A stretch of 64,000 nt of DNA from contig NC_092570.1 of assembly GCF_037975245.1 (NCBI RefSeq), forward strand, positions 2,125,501-2,189,500, in the 5' to 3' direction. The notes under the pieces are model-generated. The model was given only the letters and a program-made list of their open reading frames with translations, did not search any database and was not told the DNA's origin. Origin of the DNA: Apostichopus japonicus (taxonomy: Eukaryota > Echinodermata > Holothuroidea > Aspidochirotida > Stichopodidae). Position numbers and translations under genes: made by a program. Numbering within the stretch: the stretch's first letter is position 1; each line of letters begins with the position of its first letter. This document shows, piece after piece, positions 25,350-38,800 of the stretch.

Positions 25350-28240
25350 TCCAAATGAGAGAACAGGTACAGCCAGACAGACAGAGAGACAAAAAGATAG
25401 ATACAAGGAATAATTTAGTGCTCTTATTTGTGTAGCAGCTTTGATGGTCCTGAAGTTTGTCTCTGATGAAATACTATGGTTTCTGTTTACAAAACCTGCC
25501 ATACATTTTGGACTGTTATCTATACAACGAACCGATTTGGCAGATGTAGCATTCTGCCGATGCGGCACTGGATAAATTATTCCCCGAGATTGATAAATTT
25601 TTTGTGCACAAAGATTTGTTTAGAATCTTAAAACAAATATATGGACAAAGATGAGCACTGATTTTCAATACTTTTTATCACCGGGTTGTAAAATATATCA
25701 TTATTTTCCGACTGATATATATCGGTTCCTTCATTTCTCGCATAATGCAGCTTCCGACATTCCAATGATAAACGACCGGCAGATTAAGCAGGCTCTCAGA
25801 TGTTTCAGCACGTCGTAGCAGTCACTGTGTGCATTTCTTCCCAAAAATTATTACACAGACATCGCAGATAGCGTGTGAACCAGTGCTCTCCTCAATCAAC
25901 GTTATAAGGGAAGCGGGGCTTATGTACACCTCCATATGTGCGACGGGAAAATGGCTCCCTGGAGACATGGCATACCAAGTACCCTGAGAATTAATTGCCT
26001 GTGTAACAGTGTACATAAAGGCCTAGTCGGGTTTGTATACTTGGGAATTGTTTTAATGCCATTATGCACCACCATTCATCCATGCATGCACGCATGTGGA
26101 AATGGCAGAGTAGTACAGCAACAGTGTATTAAAATAATTATGTGTGTAACCTTACAGGCTAAGTATTATACTGTAGTAAGTAAGGAATTTCTAACACAGA
26201 TGATAAAGAGCATGATCACAAGTGATTATAAGAGAAGATTTCCAGTTTATTGGAACCAAAGGATAAATTAATTTTCACAAAGGACTGTTCCCTCGATATA
26301 TCAGTCTACATAAAACAATGGGATGTGCATACTTATTATAGTTGGTATCAAAATTTATAGCAAATGCCAAAGGATCGATAGCAATTGAATACAGGTATAT
26401 GAAAAAAACTGTATAAAAAAAAAAAAACTGTATAAAGGAATACCTCCTCCCTTATAAACTCACCTCTAGCTTTAAATAAAGCCAAAGTAACATTCTAAAA
26501 GGTGTCGTATGTTAGGGATTAAGAAAGAAGATAAAACACATTATTTTATATTGCCCAAACAGTTGAACATCCTGTTTGGCACACACTTCTTCCCCATGTA
26601 TTGCAATCAAGATTTGGTGAATACAATTATGGATGTTATTATCCTCTGTCACATTTAATTCTTCAGTATAGTGCAAGATTTTACTCCTTTCTATGTATTT
26701 AATATCATTGATTATGGTTACTACTGTTTTGCTATGGAATTTAAGTGGTAGTTGCTAATTTAAGTATTTGTATTTTTTTTAGACAACTTTTTGTATATTG
26801 GAACTAATTATAGACCTATATTTTATAACCTAAAGATTTTTCAGAATCCACCATTAATCTTTTACTTCCCTCCCCCCCTCCCCCTCCCTCTCTCCCTTCT
26901 CCTACGTGGAAGTCTGCTTCAATGACCCCTGGGCCACACCGCATCCTTTATCACAACCAAGATCAAGATAGGAGGTTTTTGATGGCCGATCAAGGCAAAA
27001 CTCCTTATTATTATAAATTTCTCTTACTCTTTTTCATTTTTACATAAATCTATATTTGTTGAGCCATCATTTCCTATCAATAACACATTGTATTATCTTA
27101 TCATTCATATCAAGATGGCTGCACAAATTAAAATAGTAGTCCTATATGCTTTGCACGGTAGAGTTGAGTGTGTATAGCTAGGCCTGGTGTTCACATATAT
27201 ATCCGTGTATCAAATCCTGCCATTTTCGCTCCGCAATTCCGGATAAATTATGCCGTGCCTGCACAGATACAAATTAGCCTAGTATCAATCATCTTTATTA
27301 ATATTGAGTCACAAGCACATTTCTCCATTCCACTCAAGGAAAACACAGTTCTCTATGGGAGCATACCTGGGAACTGATTTTGTTTACAACATTAAAGGCA
27401 TCAAGCCCATTCAAGAAATGAAAGAAACTGATATCATGAAATTGAATTAACAATGTACCATGTCACTTCTCTTGCAAAAATCATCGATGCCATTTCAATA
27501 GAAGAAATTAAAAGAAAGAAGAAAAAAAAATGTGAAGGCCATATATCTCCAGGCTTGCAGGTCTCCATTTTCTCTAGTAATGTGACAAAAGTATACATGT
27601 TACAAGCATGAGGTGTTTGAATATTTTACCATACTCATTGCATTGTCCTTGAAAGCTTACCGTCTTACACAACAACAAATTTTGTTAGTCATGCTTTAAT
27701 AACACATGTTTGGAACATTACCTGTAGTAGTATTGACTCGGTGAACCACTGCCATCAGACGTTGCTTAAACATTCAGTCATTGAAGTATGTCTACTGTAC
27801 ATCAGTAAGGAATGAAATCATTCAAGGTACTAGTAAATATTTATTGATTTTAGAAACAACAAAAATTCTACCAAGGCAGAAATTTAGACAATGGTATGAT
27901 ATAGAAATCTAACTACGAAATGGAAAGTGTACTTAATTCTTCAAAGAGTTAATGATCTGCTTAATTAAATATGATACAAAGTGTGCCGGTAGGGTTGAAG
28001 ACAACAATACATATTATTGTCCTGTTGTACATCATTTTATGATCGGTTAAGGGGGAATGAGGGATCAACAACATGTAACATATTGAATTGAATGCAATGA
28101 AAAGAGAAAATCAAAAAGGCTAGGAGGGCATTAAAAGACCCTCCTTAACATACAAATCAGAAAGTAAAAGCTCTTGCAACAAAGTAGGCATATTAAGATT
28201 CACTGTTCCTTTAAAGTCAAGATTTATGAATTTGCTTCAG

Positions 28241-28271
28241 AGGGAGTGGGGTGAGGGTGGGGGTGGGGGTT
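28241..28271 (+). other. G-quadruplex-capable tract
   Basis: GGGGTGAGGGTGGGGGTGGG followed by GGT gives at least four G3 runs with one- to two-base loops, in non-coding DNA. Confidence 0.6.
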
Positions 28272-29895
28272 ATGACACCAGCTTTAAAGGGGATTGCAGT
28301 GAATTGCCTTAAATAACTATTATCACTTCCTTAAAATCCCCAAAACAACCAGGTTTGGGTATTTATTATTTACAAGCTTACCTGTCTCTTTTGCTTTATC
28401 GCTCCAATTATATTAGTCCACCAAATAAGCCATTTAGGTTTCAAGTGTTTTTCAATGAACAAGGGCACGATATACACAAACACTCTTTGTATTGTGTTAA
28501 AGGGTTGACATTCTACTCACATACTAGGAGTGCTGCCAAGTCACCAAGTAGGTGAGAACATATTTAATGTTTGGTCAGAAAACCCAAGGCAACATTTCAG
28601 ACTTTAAAAGAATCAATCCACCTGGTTATAGAAACTGTTGTGAGCATCCAAAATAAAATAGAAATGTCACACTGGTTTACTTAGAATCCATATTTTTAAG
28701 TTACCGCAACGATTGCAAATTGATGCAAATTTGTTATCAGTTTCAACGACGGATACGTGCAAAACGACTCATGAATTATTCATAACTCTTGTAGTGTGAC
28801 ATCATCCTTTCACTTTGTTTTGTAAACACAGCTGAGCATACACTATACCCATGCTGTCACTACTGAGAAAATACTGATGTTCCAAACATTTAGTTGAACT
28901 AAATAGGCCTTCTAAACATGAGAAAAGGGGATTTTTCCTAAAGTCCTAACTCACAGAAGGAACCAAGTAGATTTAAAGCATGGCTCCATGCCATAGGAAC
29001 TGATAAGTTTACGTTTGCGACCTACAGATTTTCGAATATGAAAAATGTAGCCTTCAGTAGTGATTAACAGAGTGAGTCGTAACAATACTACATGGGCCTA
29101 TGTACGTACATATTGTTTTCCTTTTGTCATGTCATAGCCTATGCTCGTACAGGTATAATTTATATCAAACAGGATCCAATCTAGTTTGAAAAGTACTGCG
29201 CTGACTACTGTAGATAATCTGCACAAAGTGCCATAATGATGTCATATCCTTGTTCGTACTTTAAGATAGCGGCACTAAAGAGAGTTTCTCAATGTAAGAT
29301 TTCTCTCGACTTGGTAATGCAACTGATCTAAGGCTTGCTGCGTGGTTGTATCTTAATATTCTCTTCTTTCTACAATTAAATTTGAATGGTATGGATTTAT
29401 TCTTTTAAGCCAGGATGGGTTTTATAGTTCATGAAGTAAACTCAGTCGAACAAACTACCAAATTGTGACAATAAGCCGCACTGACTAGCTATATCTCTTT
29501 CTGTGCATACATCTCTAATGCATTTGTTCAAATTACTGTGTCTCTAAATCCTACTACAAAGCAAATATGTCAGCTGTGCCAGACCTTACAACAATAATAC
29601 ACTTATATATTCACCGGCATTTTATAAATTAATAAGCTTATCAGTTTATCAAAAGCTTTTTCTCTTGTATGCTTTCAAGATCACTCTGCAAAGGGTTACT
29701 CTCATGAGAAAGGAGACTGCACTGACAAACATACAGTATATATGCCTTTTGTGGTGGCTTTGTACCTGACCTAGCTAGCTGGTGAATGTATCCTAGAGAG
29801 AGATTAATTAGTGGTTACAATTTCAATCTAGCCAACTTTTGAGGTTTACCAAGTATGTTGTATCATGCTTATCATAGAATGTTTAATCACAGAAT

Positions 29896-30105
29896 TATGT
29901 ATGTATTGTATGCATTTTAGATCCTCCTGCAAGCAGGAACTCGCAAAGAAGCCATCATTGGCTTATCAAAGCCGCAAGCTGACCGAAGTCAGTCTCTTAG
30001 ATTCATATTTAATGCCCATGATTATGAATTGTCAACAACTCTTTAACTAGACGAAATACATTAATCTTGGAGTGATTTGAACTTATAAATACGCTAGAGT
30101 TGCAC
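29896..30105 (-). mobile_element. tRNA-derived SINE, copy 2 (fuller body)
   Basis: On the minus strand it runs TTCAAATCACTCCAAGATTA (box B region), then an AATCATGGGCATTAAATATG internal segment absent from the 15.8-kb copy, then GCCAATGATGGCTTCTTTGC and GAGTTCCTGCTTGCAGGAGG, ending in a TAC/ATA tail. The shared end with the copy at 15805-15977 defines the family. A 61-codon frame on the plus strand is just antisense to it. Confidence 0.82.
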
Positions 30106-30489
30106 AAATCAATTAAACTACAAACTGGCGATTGTGCACAGTATTATTAAGTACATGCTTATAACAGAAAAGGTTATTCACAATTAAGATGGCAAAAAGT
30201 TCCCACCATCATGTGGAAGAAATGGCACATCTTGCTTTCAAATTTTACTTTATAGCATAAATAAGGTGGACTACACTGCAACCAGGAAAAGTTACCTTAG
30301 CCCCTTTTGAATATTCCTTGTTCAACTATAGATACGTATAGCTTTAACCTAGCTCACTGCAGATTTGCAGCTAGGGTCACCGTAGATAGCCTTCTCACAA
30401 TATCAAAACTTACCACATATGAATATAACTTACAAGCAACTAGCTTACCAATCTCATCATCACAACAATGTCACTCTCACTTTATCTTG

Positions 30490-30706
30490 CCTAGAGTGAG
30501 CTGGTAATATTTTTAGCACTGTTCACCCTAAAAAACCAATCACTATCTGCCGTGGCCCTTCTTTACATTCCACCACTCAAACTGTCTGAAGCCTATCAAG
30601 ACAACTTTTGGTGTTCACTTGGTTCCCCAAAAATTACTGGTTAGGGAATTTACGAGCGACGATACTAACCTGTCTCTCACTCCACAATTGCACTTTCCTA
30701 TCTTCC
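30490..30706 (-). repeat. Diverged family B-like repeat with swapped order
   Basis: On the minus strand 30706-30645 resembles the family B tail (TAGGAAAGTGCA, GAGAGACAGGTTAG, TCGTAAATT). It is followed at 30585-30490 by a head-like part (GGTGGAATGTAAAGAAGGGC, CAGTGCTAAAA, TATTACCAG). Tail before head suggests the junction of two tandem copies or a rearrangement. Confidence 0.5.
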
Positions 30707-31983
30707 CAGCTAGAATACCTGTACATGCAGCTTAATATGCATTCTTTTTATTTTGGAAGGTTTTATGGGCAAATTTGCTTGGGTTAAAGACCCATTCTGG
30801 GGTATGGATATCAGCTTGACAAATTGCCTTGGAGATGGAGCATACATCTTTAACAATAATCTTTTTTTCAATTCTCTTTCAAATTGCTGAGATAAGATGT
30901 GTGTCCTTTTCCTTTCTAAGAAATAAATTACTCTTGTGTTTAGAGCTGATACAATGAATCAAATTAATTTTTCTTTTGCTAGTTGGATTGATGGTGTGAA
31001 AATAAGCACTGAAGCAATATTATTGCATTATTCTAAGAGGCAGATTCATGAAAGAATTTCACTGAATCAATATTCGTGATGAATACGGTAGACCTGGCTG
31101 TCGTTGAACTTCTTTACTTCTCAGGAGATCGTTCTCTAGTGTGGGACATATTTCCCTTCTTTCTCACATATATATCCCTAATTTTCTTGAGAGCCATTGA
31201 CACTATCTGAAACTTTTTCTCTCCTACAGTAATGTTAAATCTTGAAAAATATGAAATACTATTTGTCCCAATTAAACTATCCTCTCCCCCCCCCCCCCTC
31301 AAGAAAACAAAAAAAAAAGCAACTAAGTACCACCCTTCTTTACATACAGGTTGAAGCAAAGTTTTTCAAGTATGATCCTTGCAGTTTTCTTACCATTATG
31401 ACTCTTCAATTTTCCTTTTTGTTACCATCTTTGTCATAATTCTTACCTTTAATCAGTTATCTATTATGAAAGTATACATTTCAAGTAACTTATACATCTT
31501 AACTTTTATGTATTATCTTACAATGTTTACAGCACTGTAATCTGAAAGCAAAATGTAAACTGCATCTTTCTCTTTAAAAGAGCAAAAATTTACAATCACA
31601 TAATGCCAATGAAGCATGATAATGCATCCATCCCATTTGTAAAGTTGTTCAATTCATTATTCTGAGAGAGCAGATGCGCTGACAAGCAATAACGTATGTT
31701 GTTAATATACTGTTCATTACACCCTCTTCTACAATCACGTATTTTACAAGTCTGAAAATAAATCTTTTACAAGAAAAAGAAAGACAAAATCCTAAAGAAA
31801 TATATGCATGGAGCTGCTTTCATCAAAAACCTTGCCTATTCATAAAGCATTTCATTATGAGCGTCTATCCAAACAATCATGGCAGATTTGAAAATCTTTT
31901 AATGGCTTCACTTTGAAGTAAAGTTGGACTCATTTACTGCACTTCAGCTCTGACTATAAATATGAAACCAATATCCCAAGGGT
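30707..31983. other. Non-coding DNA
   Basis: A 13-base C run (31286-31298) is present. No gene or repeat family was recognised. Confidence 0.45.
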
Positions 31984-31984
31984 C

Positions 31985-32150
31985 TATAAAAACAGTGCCC
32001 CTCAATCCCATCATGCCCAGCCATTCAACAGTGCACGTACTAACAGACTACAGCACTGCAGCAAATTATGTTGCATAACTACGAATTATGTTCCTCGCGC
32101 AACTGTACACGGTAGCCCTGCGAGTGTACGTAGACATTTGAGAAACCACG
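31985..32150 (+). promoter_or_regulatory. Candidate TATA promoter with non-coding first exon
   Basis: TATAAAA at 31985-31991 is followed by a GC-richer stretch with several CpGs and then a strong donor, CCACG|GTAAGTATG, at 32150/32151. The spacing fits a start near 32015 and a first exon of about 135 nt. ATGs in it open only short frames, so it would be a 5' UTR exon. No downstream coding exon on the plus strand was identified. Confidence 0.35.
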
Positions 32151-35000
32151 GTAAGTATGAGTCGCTATACACCGCAGTTCTCAGATCTCTGCATTGCAGC
32201 ACACATGTATGCCCAGGCAGGCCGACTGTAGTTGGCTGAAATTAATTGAGGTTTTTCGAGAAAGAAAAAAAAAACGGTCGGCACAGCTGTGACACTGTTA
32301 GAGTTGGCACGTACGGAAAACAACTCTTGCATTGGGGAGCTGTGAAAACCACTTTCTCCTACACCGAGGAGATTTGGGCAACACACTAGCTTGTGTATTA
32401 CAAATATCCTTACGAGGGATTACGAAACAGAGTGTGAATAGAGGAATGAATAGTCGGTACATTGATAACTCATCAATCACGGCAAGGAGATGGATTTGAC
32501 GAGGAGCAAATGCTCTGGGAAATGACACATTATAATCAGAATGATCAACGTATATAATATGTTACAAGGAATAAAAATGAAGTATATTAATAGATGTATT
32601 GGGATTCTAATTTCTTTTGATGTGCCGTTTGTTCATGGATGCATAAATTTGATGTCAGACATTCAGTTCAAACAAGTTGCCAACATGTTCTTGTCTTCAT
32701 TATCAAATTTAGAAACAAATTTTTATTATGTCAGCATTTAATTCAAACAAACTTTTTTGCATATCAATGTCCATGTTTAGGGTTTACATGTGAGAATGTG
32801 AGAAGATGAGTTCAATGTAAATGATTTTCATGTTTTCTAGATACATTGCATGTATAGATGCGTTCACATCTATGACATAGGAATAAGGTGTGTACACGGT
32901 TACAACCAAACATACATGTCCTTTTGAAAAAGCCTAGTAAACGCAGATAGTGTCAATATAAATGAAAAATTATCCTGGATTTTAATAAGTTATGTGTGTA
33001 CAGAAAGTAATACCACAATTGCATCCCAAATACTCCCCCCCCCCCCTAAAAAAAAAACGGGCATTACCTATAATATGACACCATCCCAGCTACCATCTTT
33101 ATGCTACATATATCATGCTCCATGACCGTAAACAGTTACCGGCACTAGAGCGTGCAGCACATGATTTGTGGGTCGAGCACATGCAAAGGTCTAAGTTTAT
33201 AGGATACTGTTTTTCACTGTCTCCATGGTAGAATGGTTGTAACAGAAGTCAATTAATTATAACAGACACTGTACAATATGAAACCTTGACAACTATATGT
33301 CCTTGAGCAATATTCATTATATATATTGGATCATAAAGAACACTCCATACCGGCCTTCATATTTTTATTTTTATTATTATTTTTTTTTTTCCTTGCGTCT
33401 CTTTTCTCCAGAAAAATTATGTTCAAGTCATTTTTTTGCCTGTCATGTGAAAACTAGTTTAAGTGATAAAGCTTCCTGGTTCTAATCCATCTCACTTTAT
33501 TTGCTTTCATCTAACCCTTTCTGCATCGGCCTTCTTTAGGAGTGAGATGATGATCTGAATCGACCATGACATTTATAGTATTTTCTATTTTTTCTTGTTT
33601 CTTTCCAGGTAAGTAAGGGGTTTGTCATGAATGCAATATATACAGTATATGTGCCATTGGAAGCACAACACCCTTCTTATTGCTTTACGTACTCTCTACA
33701 CTCGGGTTTAAATTATCATTTATTTAATGATGAGGGAAATTATACAAGCCATCTGTACAGTTTTTACATCAACCAACATAAAATCTTAAAATCTACTTTT
33801 AAGGTCCATTTTTCTCCGGGCCCTGCAAATGGATTAATTTTGCGTGCAGGGCAAAGAGGAACACATTTATTAGGATGCAATGTTTGAATGATCATTTACG
33901 GACTAGATACAATTGTACCGCAGATGTGTTGGTTCCAGCCTATGGTTACCAATGTTCAGAGATGGCAGAGCTGGGGAACTGCATGGGGAGGAATATAGTA
34001 CCCTAGTACCCCGTCCCCACTTTTTTGCCAAGTCTAAAGAATTGCAGTGAATAAAAACCCTAAAATGATAGCAAGACAAAGGTAGTCATAACAGTAGCCG
34101 GCTATAATCATTGAAACGTTTTTCTGTGCCAGTGATGTTGTCAAAGCCTCAAAGAGGCTCAATGACATATTTTGCTATTGACTTCACAGAGGAGGACGAT
34201 TGAAAACTCCCTCCCCTCCCCTTCCCCCTTTCCCTTCACCTCCCACAATCCAAATTGGACTCTGCCATCCCTGGGTTTACAACTCAAGTGATTTATAAAG
34301 GTAAAAGTACAATTAGAAGGGATTTCTATTTAATTGATCCTTAAGGCCCACTGATCTTTAACTAACTTGTAGCTTCTCCAATAATTTAGTATGCTGTCCA
34401 AGATTATAAAGCACATGTTGCACTATGCATATGCACTAATCTTCATTTGATTTTTATCCACAACTTAAAGGTTAGCTCACAGTATGCACTCATATAGAGG
34501 ATTTAATATGCACACATTAATAAGATTCATCCTATATAGTTGTTATGTAAAGCACATATATCCGATTGATTGATCTCTTTATAGAAGCAATGCGTGATAT
34601 TTAGATATGATATTTAGATTTAATAATAGCCTGTCATCATTTCTCTAAAAATCATACAGAACATTTTCGTTTTGATTTTTGCAAAACTCTTCAATCAAGT
34701 TGGTATTGCTCACACGTATTTTACATGAGCATATATTTATAGCACTTTGTACAGTTGTATATGCAGCAATATGTAGATTTCATTTTACACTACATGTGCT
34801 AATTAGTAAGGTCTACTATACAGACGTTAAGACTTTTCTATTTCCAGTTCGTAGATGTCACTGGATTCTGTGTGTATTATATATTAGATTCAAAATACAT
34901 TATGAAACTGAACAGGTCACAGCTAATATATCATTTTCTTCACTGATCTAGTGTAGTTTAAGCATCTGCTAACTATGACACATGCTGCATGGTTACAACC
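32151..35000. other. Non-coding DNA; C-run and recursive-splice-like site
   Basis: Contains an 11-base C run (33037-33047), a T-rich tract (33360-33391) and the AG|GTAAGT motif at 33608/33609. No coding exon was recognised. Confidence 0.4.
33581..33616 (+). promoter_or_regulatory. Recursive splice site-like motif (polypyrimidine-CAG|GTAAGT)
   Basis: A pyrimidine tract (TTTTTTCTTGTTTCTTTC) runs straight into CAG|GTAAGTAAGG, an acceptor immediately followed by a consensus donor (junction 33608/33609). This is the layout of zero-length recursive splicing exons in long introns. It lies on the same strand as, and about 1.4 kb downstream of, the candidate donor at 32150. Confidence 0.4.
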
Positions 35001-35372
35001 GGTACCATCAGGGGCGTAGCGAAGAGGTTTTTGTTGGGGGGTGTGGAGAATTTGATTTGCCGACGGATCTGGAAGTGGTGACTGAAATGGGGGAGGGGTC
35101 TAAGGGGAGGGGGTGTCCCCCTCCCCTTTGGAAAATTTTTAGTTTTGAAACGTCCTTAGATGCAATCTGGTGCATATTTTAAGTCAACTTTGGCACGGAA
35201 GAAGCTCCCATTCTCCTTTTCTCTATTCAGCTTTCCTTCTTTCTTCCCCTTCCGCTCTCTTCACCTTTTCTCCTTTTGCCGACAGACCCAAAATTTGCCG
35301 ACAGCGACCAAATTATTGGGGGGGTGTGACACCCCCCCACACCCCCCCGCTCGCTACGCCCCTGGGTACCAT
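35001..35372. mobile_element. Complete non-autonomous hAT element (MITE) with 8-bp target-site duplication
   Basis: The element spans 35009-35364 (356 bp). Its ends are CAGGGGCGTAGCGA and, inverted, TCGCTACGCCCCTG, flanked by the 8-bp duplication GGTACCAT (35001-35008 and 35365-35372). An 8-bp duplication with CAGGGGCG ends is characteristic of hAT elements. The interior is G/C-rich near both ends and carries no transposase. Perfect termini and duplication suggest a fairly recent insertion. Confidence 0.93.
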
Positions 35373-35659
35373 CTAGATTTCATTGGATTCTGTGCGTTGT
35401 ATTAATGTTACCGTTTATCCGTAGCAAAGTCGCAGTAGTTTTTACATTTTTACAATTAAGGATATGCTAGCAATGACATTAGTTACTTTCAGTGCTATAA
35501 GCTCCATCATCTATAATTCACTGGATGCTGTGTTTACTACATTAATGCTAGATTCATTGCATACTTTGAAATGAAGATAAAGCATAGTGAACATCTTTGA
35601 TTGAGTGTGGTGTATTTGCTACAGTAGTTATCACATTCAGTAGTATTATTTACATAGTA

Positions 35660-35844
35660 AGTGTTATTTACTTCACTCCTCTCTTACCTGTCTCCTACTA
35701 CACTAATGCACTTTCCTAGTCTACCAAGGCACCACAAGTATAGTTTTAGCACTGCGCCCTTGGTGACCTCTCCTACGGGTCACCGTACACTATCTCTTAC
35801 TTCGGAATCTACCAATCGAAGGAAAGCGCGTTTTTTCGACTCCA
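35660..35844 (-). mobile_element. Short repeat family B, inverted copy
   Basis: Read on the minus strand: head GGAGTCGAAAAAACGCGCTT, then TTCC, GGTAGATTCCGAAGTAAGAG, GTACGGTGACCCGTAGGAGA, GGTCACC, GCGCAGTGCTAAAAC, TAGACTAGGAAAGTGCA, and the tail AGGAGACAGGTAAGAGAGGA followed by GTGAAGTAAAT. It follows the 10658-10845 element block by block. No flanking direct repeat was seen here. Confidence 0.85.
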
Positions 35845-38800
35845 TTTTTATATACGCCTTTACTGAAGTTTTCTAGTGTGAATCTTGCTGCTTGCCACTG
35901 ATGAAGGTTCAGAACGAAGGTCACTGACATGAACACACATACATCTAGTATGGATATTTAGGGTAACACTTAGTGTATGTGGTAGACTACATATTAGCCT
36001 AACATGATCATGTAATAGTCTCATTTGCAAATCATGAATAAATTTAACTAAATTTTACAAAACCTGGTTGGAACAATGAAAACCAGATGAGAGTGGAGTT
36101 CACTATAAATATAATACAATGAGAGGAAATTTATAAATATATTTGTTACATAATACAATGAGAAGAAATTTATATATTTCTTTCTTTCTTTCCAAACTGC
36201 ATGGGAGAAAATTTACGGTTGAAACTGTAAAAGTACATCTTAAATGCTTCATTCCATCTGGATTATTTCAACCTCCCACTCAACAATTACAGTAATACTT
36301 TAATTGCTCATCAGAGAATATACCTTTTAAACTTCAAAGTCTTCCCCCTGATTAGCAGGATTTACAAATCCGTACAAAATATACTCAAGATGGGATAGAA
36401 GATAATTGCTTGGTCAAAAAAAAAAGGACAAAATGGTTTCCATAGAGGTCATCTGCAGTGTATGTCAGCAATGTGCTTTTGTAGTTCAGTATGCATGGGT
36501 GGTCTGCAATTTAGTACTAACATACATTGACCATGATATGCAGTGTACTTTATGTACCTGCATGTACATTGGTGGTCTACAATGTGGTCATACATATGTA
36601 AGATGAAGCAATGTTTCACGATGCAGTTTACCAAATTAAGCATTTTTATACTGTATAATAAAATTCCTCTGTTAATTAACTCATGAGGGGGAAGGAGTGG
36701 GAGGGGCTGGGGGAGAGGGAAGGGGCTGGGGAAATAGTTAACCTGGTATAACATTAAACCCTCTGCAAGATTAATGTCCAAATTATTGCTACACATATTC
36801 AAAGATGTATAGCAGATAGTATTTTCAGTGATATTCTGGTGGAAGACAATTTTCGGACCTCAAATCTTAAAAGAGAAAAATATTTCACAATGTTAATTGA
36901 AAACCCTGTCTCAAACCCTTGTTTCTACCTCAAAGATATATTGTTGATGACATGTATTCTACTTTGACTGGTTAATGTTATGGATTCTTCCAGGGGAATG
37001 GATTCACAGTGGGTGGCCTGATCAAATTCTTTTCTTAGTTATTCAATTATTTGAATGTATAAATCAAATTCCTTCCATTCCTTTTTCTCATCTTCTCTCT
37101 TTCTTACTTGCTTTAATATAAAACAAGAGCTATGCATATCAGGTCAGCCCATCACACACACACACACACATACATTGAACACACATATTCAAGCCACAAA
37201 ATTTTGCTCGCAATTAAAATACAGTAAAAGAAACATTTTCACATAAAGTGATATCCAGAGAGGCCAATTAATGTGATAAAAATAGATTAAGCCAATATTG
37301 TATCAAACAAGAAGAAGAAAAGGAAAAACACCGCTCTATACATCAGGGAGAAAGAAAAAACTTCCTTATTGCCTGACATATTCTGCTTAATAATTAACTT
37401 TTTCAATTTTGTTTTCATAACCAATTTAATCATTCCTCTTTGCTATGAGACTATGAATTGGCACTATGAGAAAAGCAAACAACCTTTACATATAAAGGCA
37501 CAATATAGGCGATTGAGGCAGGAAAATTGGCAAATCAATGGTATTGACTCTTCATATTTGAAGATTTATGGTAAAAGCTCTCCAAAAGAATTACCGATGT
37601 GCAGTCAGGTAACTGGAGACTGTGTGAGTATTCGTACAGCTTGTGCCGAAAGAAAGAGAAAAGACAGCACACAAAAACTAAGAAGAAATATTGTGATTTA
37701 AGTCTATTGAGGTAATCAGGATAACTGTTAAGATGGATTGAGGTACCATGAAGGAAGGGTAAGGGAGAAAGAACTTGAATGACATTTTGCCTCTTTTTTT
37801 AAAAACACCTGATATATGCTACTAATTTTCAGGACATTTTTCCGGACATACCATATCTGTGAATCATGATCACAGAATAAGTTTGCTAATGCCACATTCT
37901 TAACTTTAATTTCCTTCATGAACATCTTCAACTACAAAATCATCATGATGATTTTTTTTTCCTTTACATTTTGCAATTATATACCTCCATAACCTCTGTT
38001 CCCATACTGGGGGTTCGAGTGGGCACAGAAGCGAGGTTCTGATTGGGCAGTTCACTCATATTGGTTGACTGTGCCCTCATGCCCCTATTTCAGATATTCC
38101 TTTTCTCGTAGAAATTTTCAAGCACAAAAGTACATTTTTGAAATTTCTTTGGAATGTAGATACCCTTCTCTTGTTGTTTCTGTCTTGCAAATGATTGGAG
38201 AGGGATTAGATACACCCTCCCCCCCCCTCCCCCCTTACCTCTTGACCAGGCCCATAGTCAGAATAATCGATTGGGGAGGGAGGACACATCAACACAGGAT
38301 GATAAGAATTTTCTTTGTGTAAAATTCAGTGCTATGACAGAGAAGTCAAGCTATTGTATGTAAAACTAACACAATACATAAAATGTTTAGCTCCCTTTAC
38401 ATCATTTAAATATGGACAAAAGTCCACACTGATAACTCTAGCTTAATACTGTGTCTGTTTCCATACACTCAAGGAAGGAAGGGAAATCTTTCACCTGGAT
38501 AAATAGCAATTCAGAGTGACAAAAAAAAAGTCTTCTTTATCAAGCGAGAGGGGGGAAAAATGTGAAAAGAACAAGCACTTACTTATTCAATTAAAAGATT
38601 AATGCAATCGGTTTTCAGACATACGCAAAAGGATGCTATGTACGTTCATCGAGAGTTGCGTGTTTTAAATGTCATACCTTTCTTGAGAATGTCAAAAGTT
38701 GAAAAGCTGTTTTCTATGGGTTTTGAGTAAATTGTCGGGGAGTGCTTTGCACTTGAAAGAAACGAATACCCCTTTCACCGACGGAATCTTACGTGGAGTG

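Larger units (their letters stand above)
23457..29895. other. AT-rich non-coding DNA
   Basis: Contains a 44-bp tandem duplication at 25262-25349, C-rich tracts (26870-26900), and a G-rich G-quadruplex-capable stretch at 28241-28270. No gene was recognised; open frames of up to about 111 codons lack family resemblance. Confidence 0.5.

Noticed and set aside
30558-30586. Minus strand contains TGGAATGTAAAGAAG, the first 15 bases of miR-1.
   Set aside because: It lies in the head of a family B-like repeat whose relatives carry GGTAGATTCCGAAG or GGTAGAATGAGAAGG at that place. The remaining miR-1 bases do not match and no hairpin partner was found.
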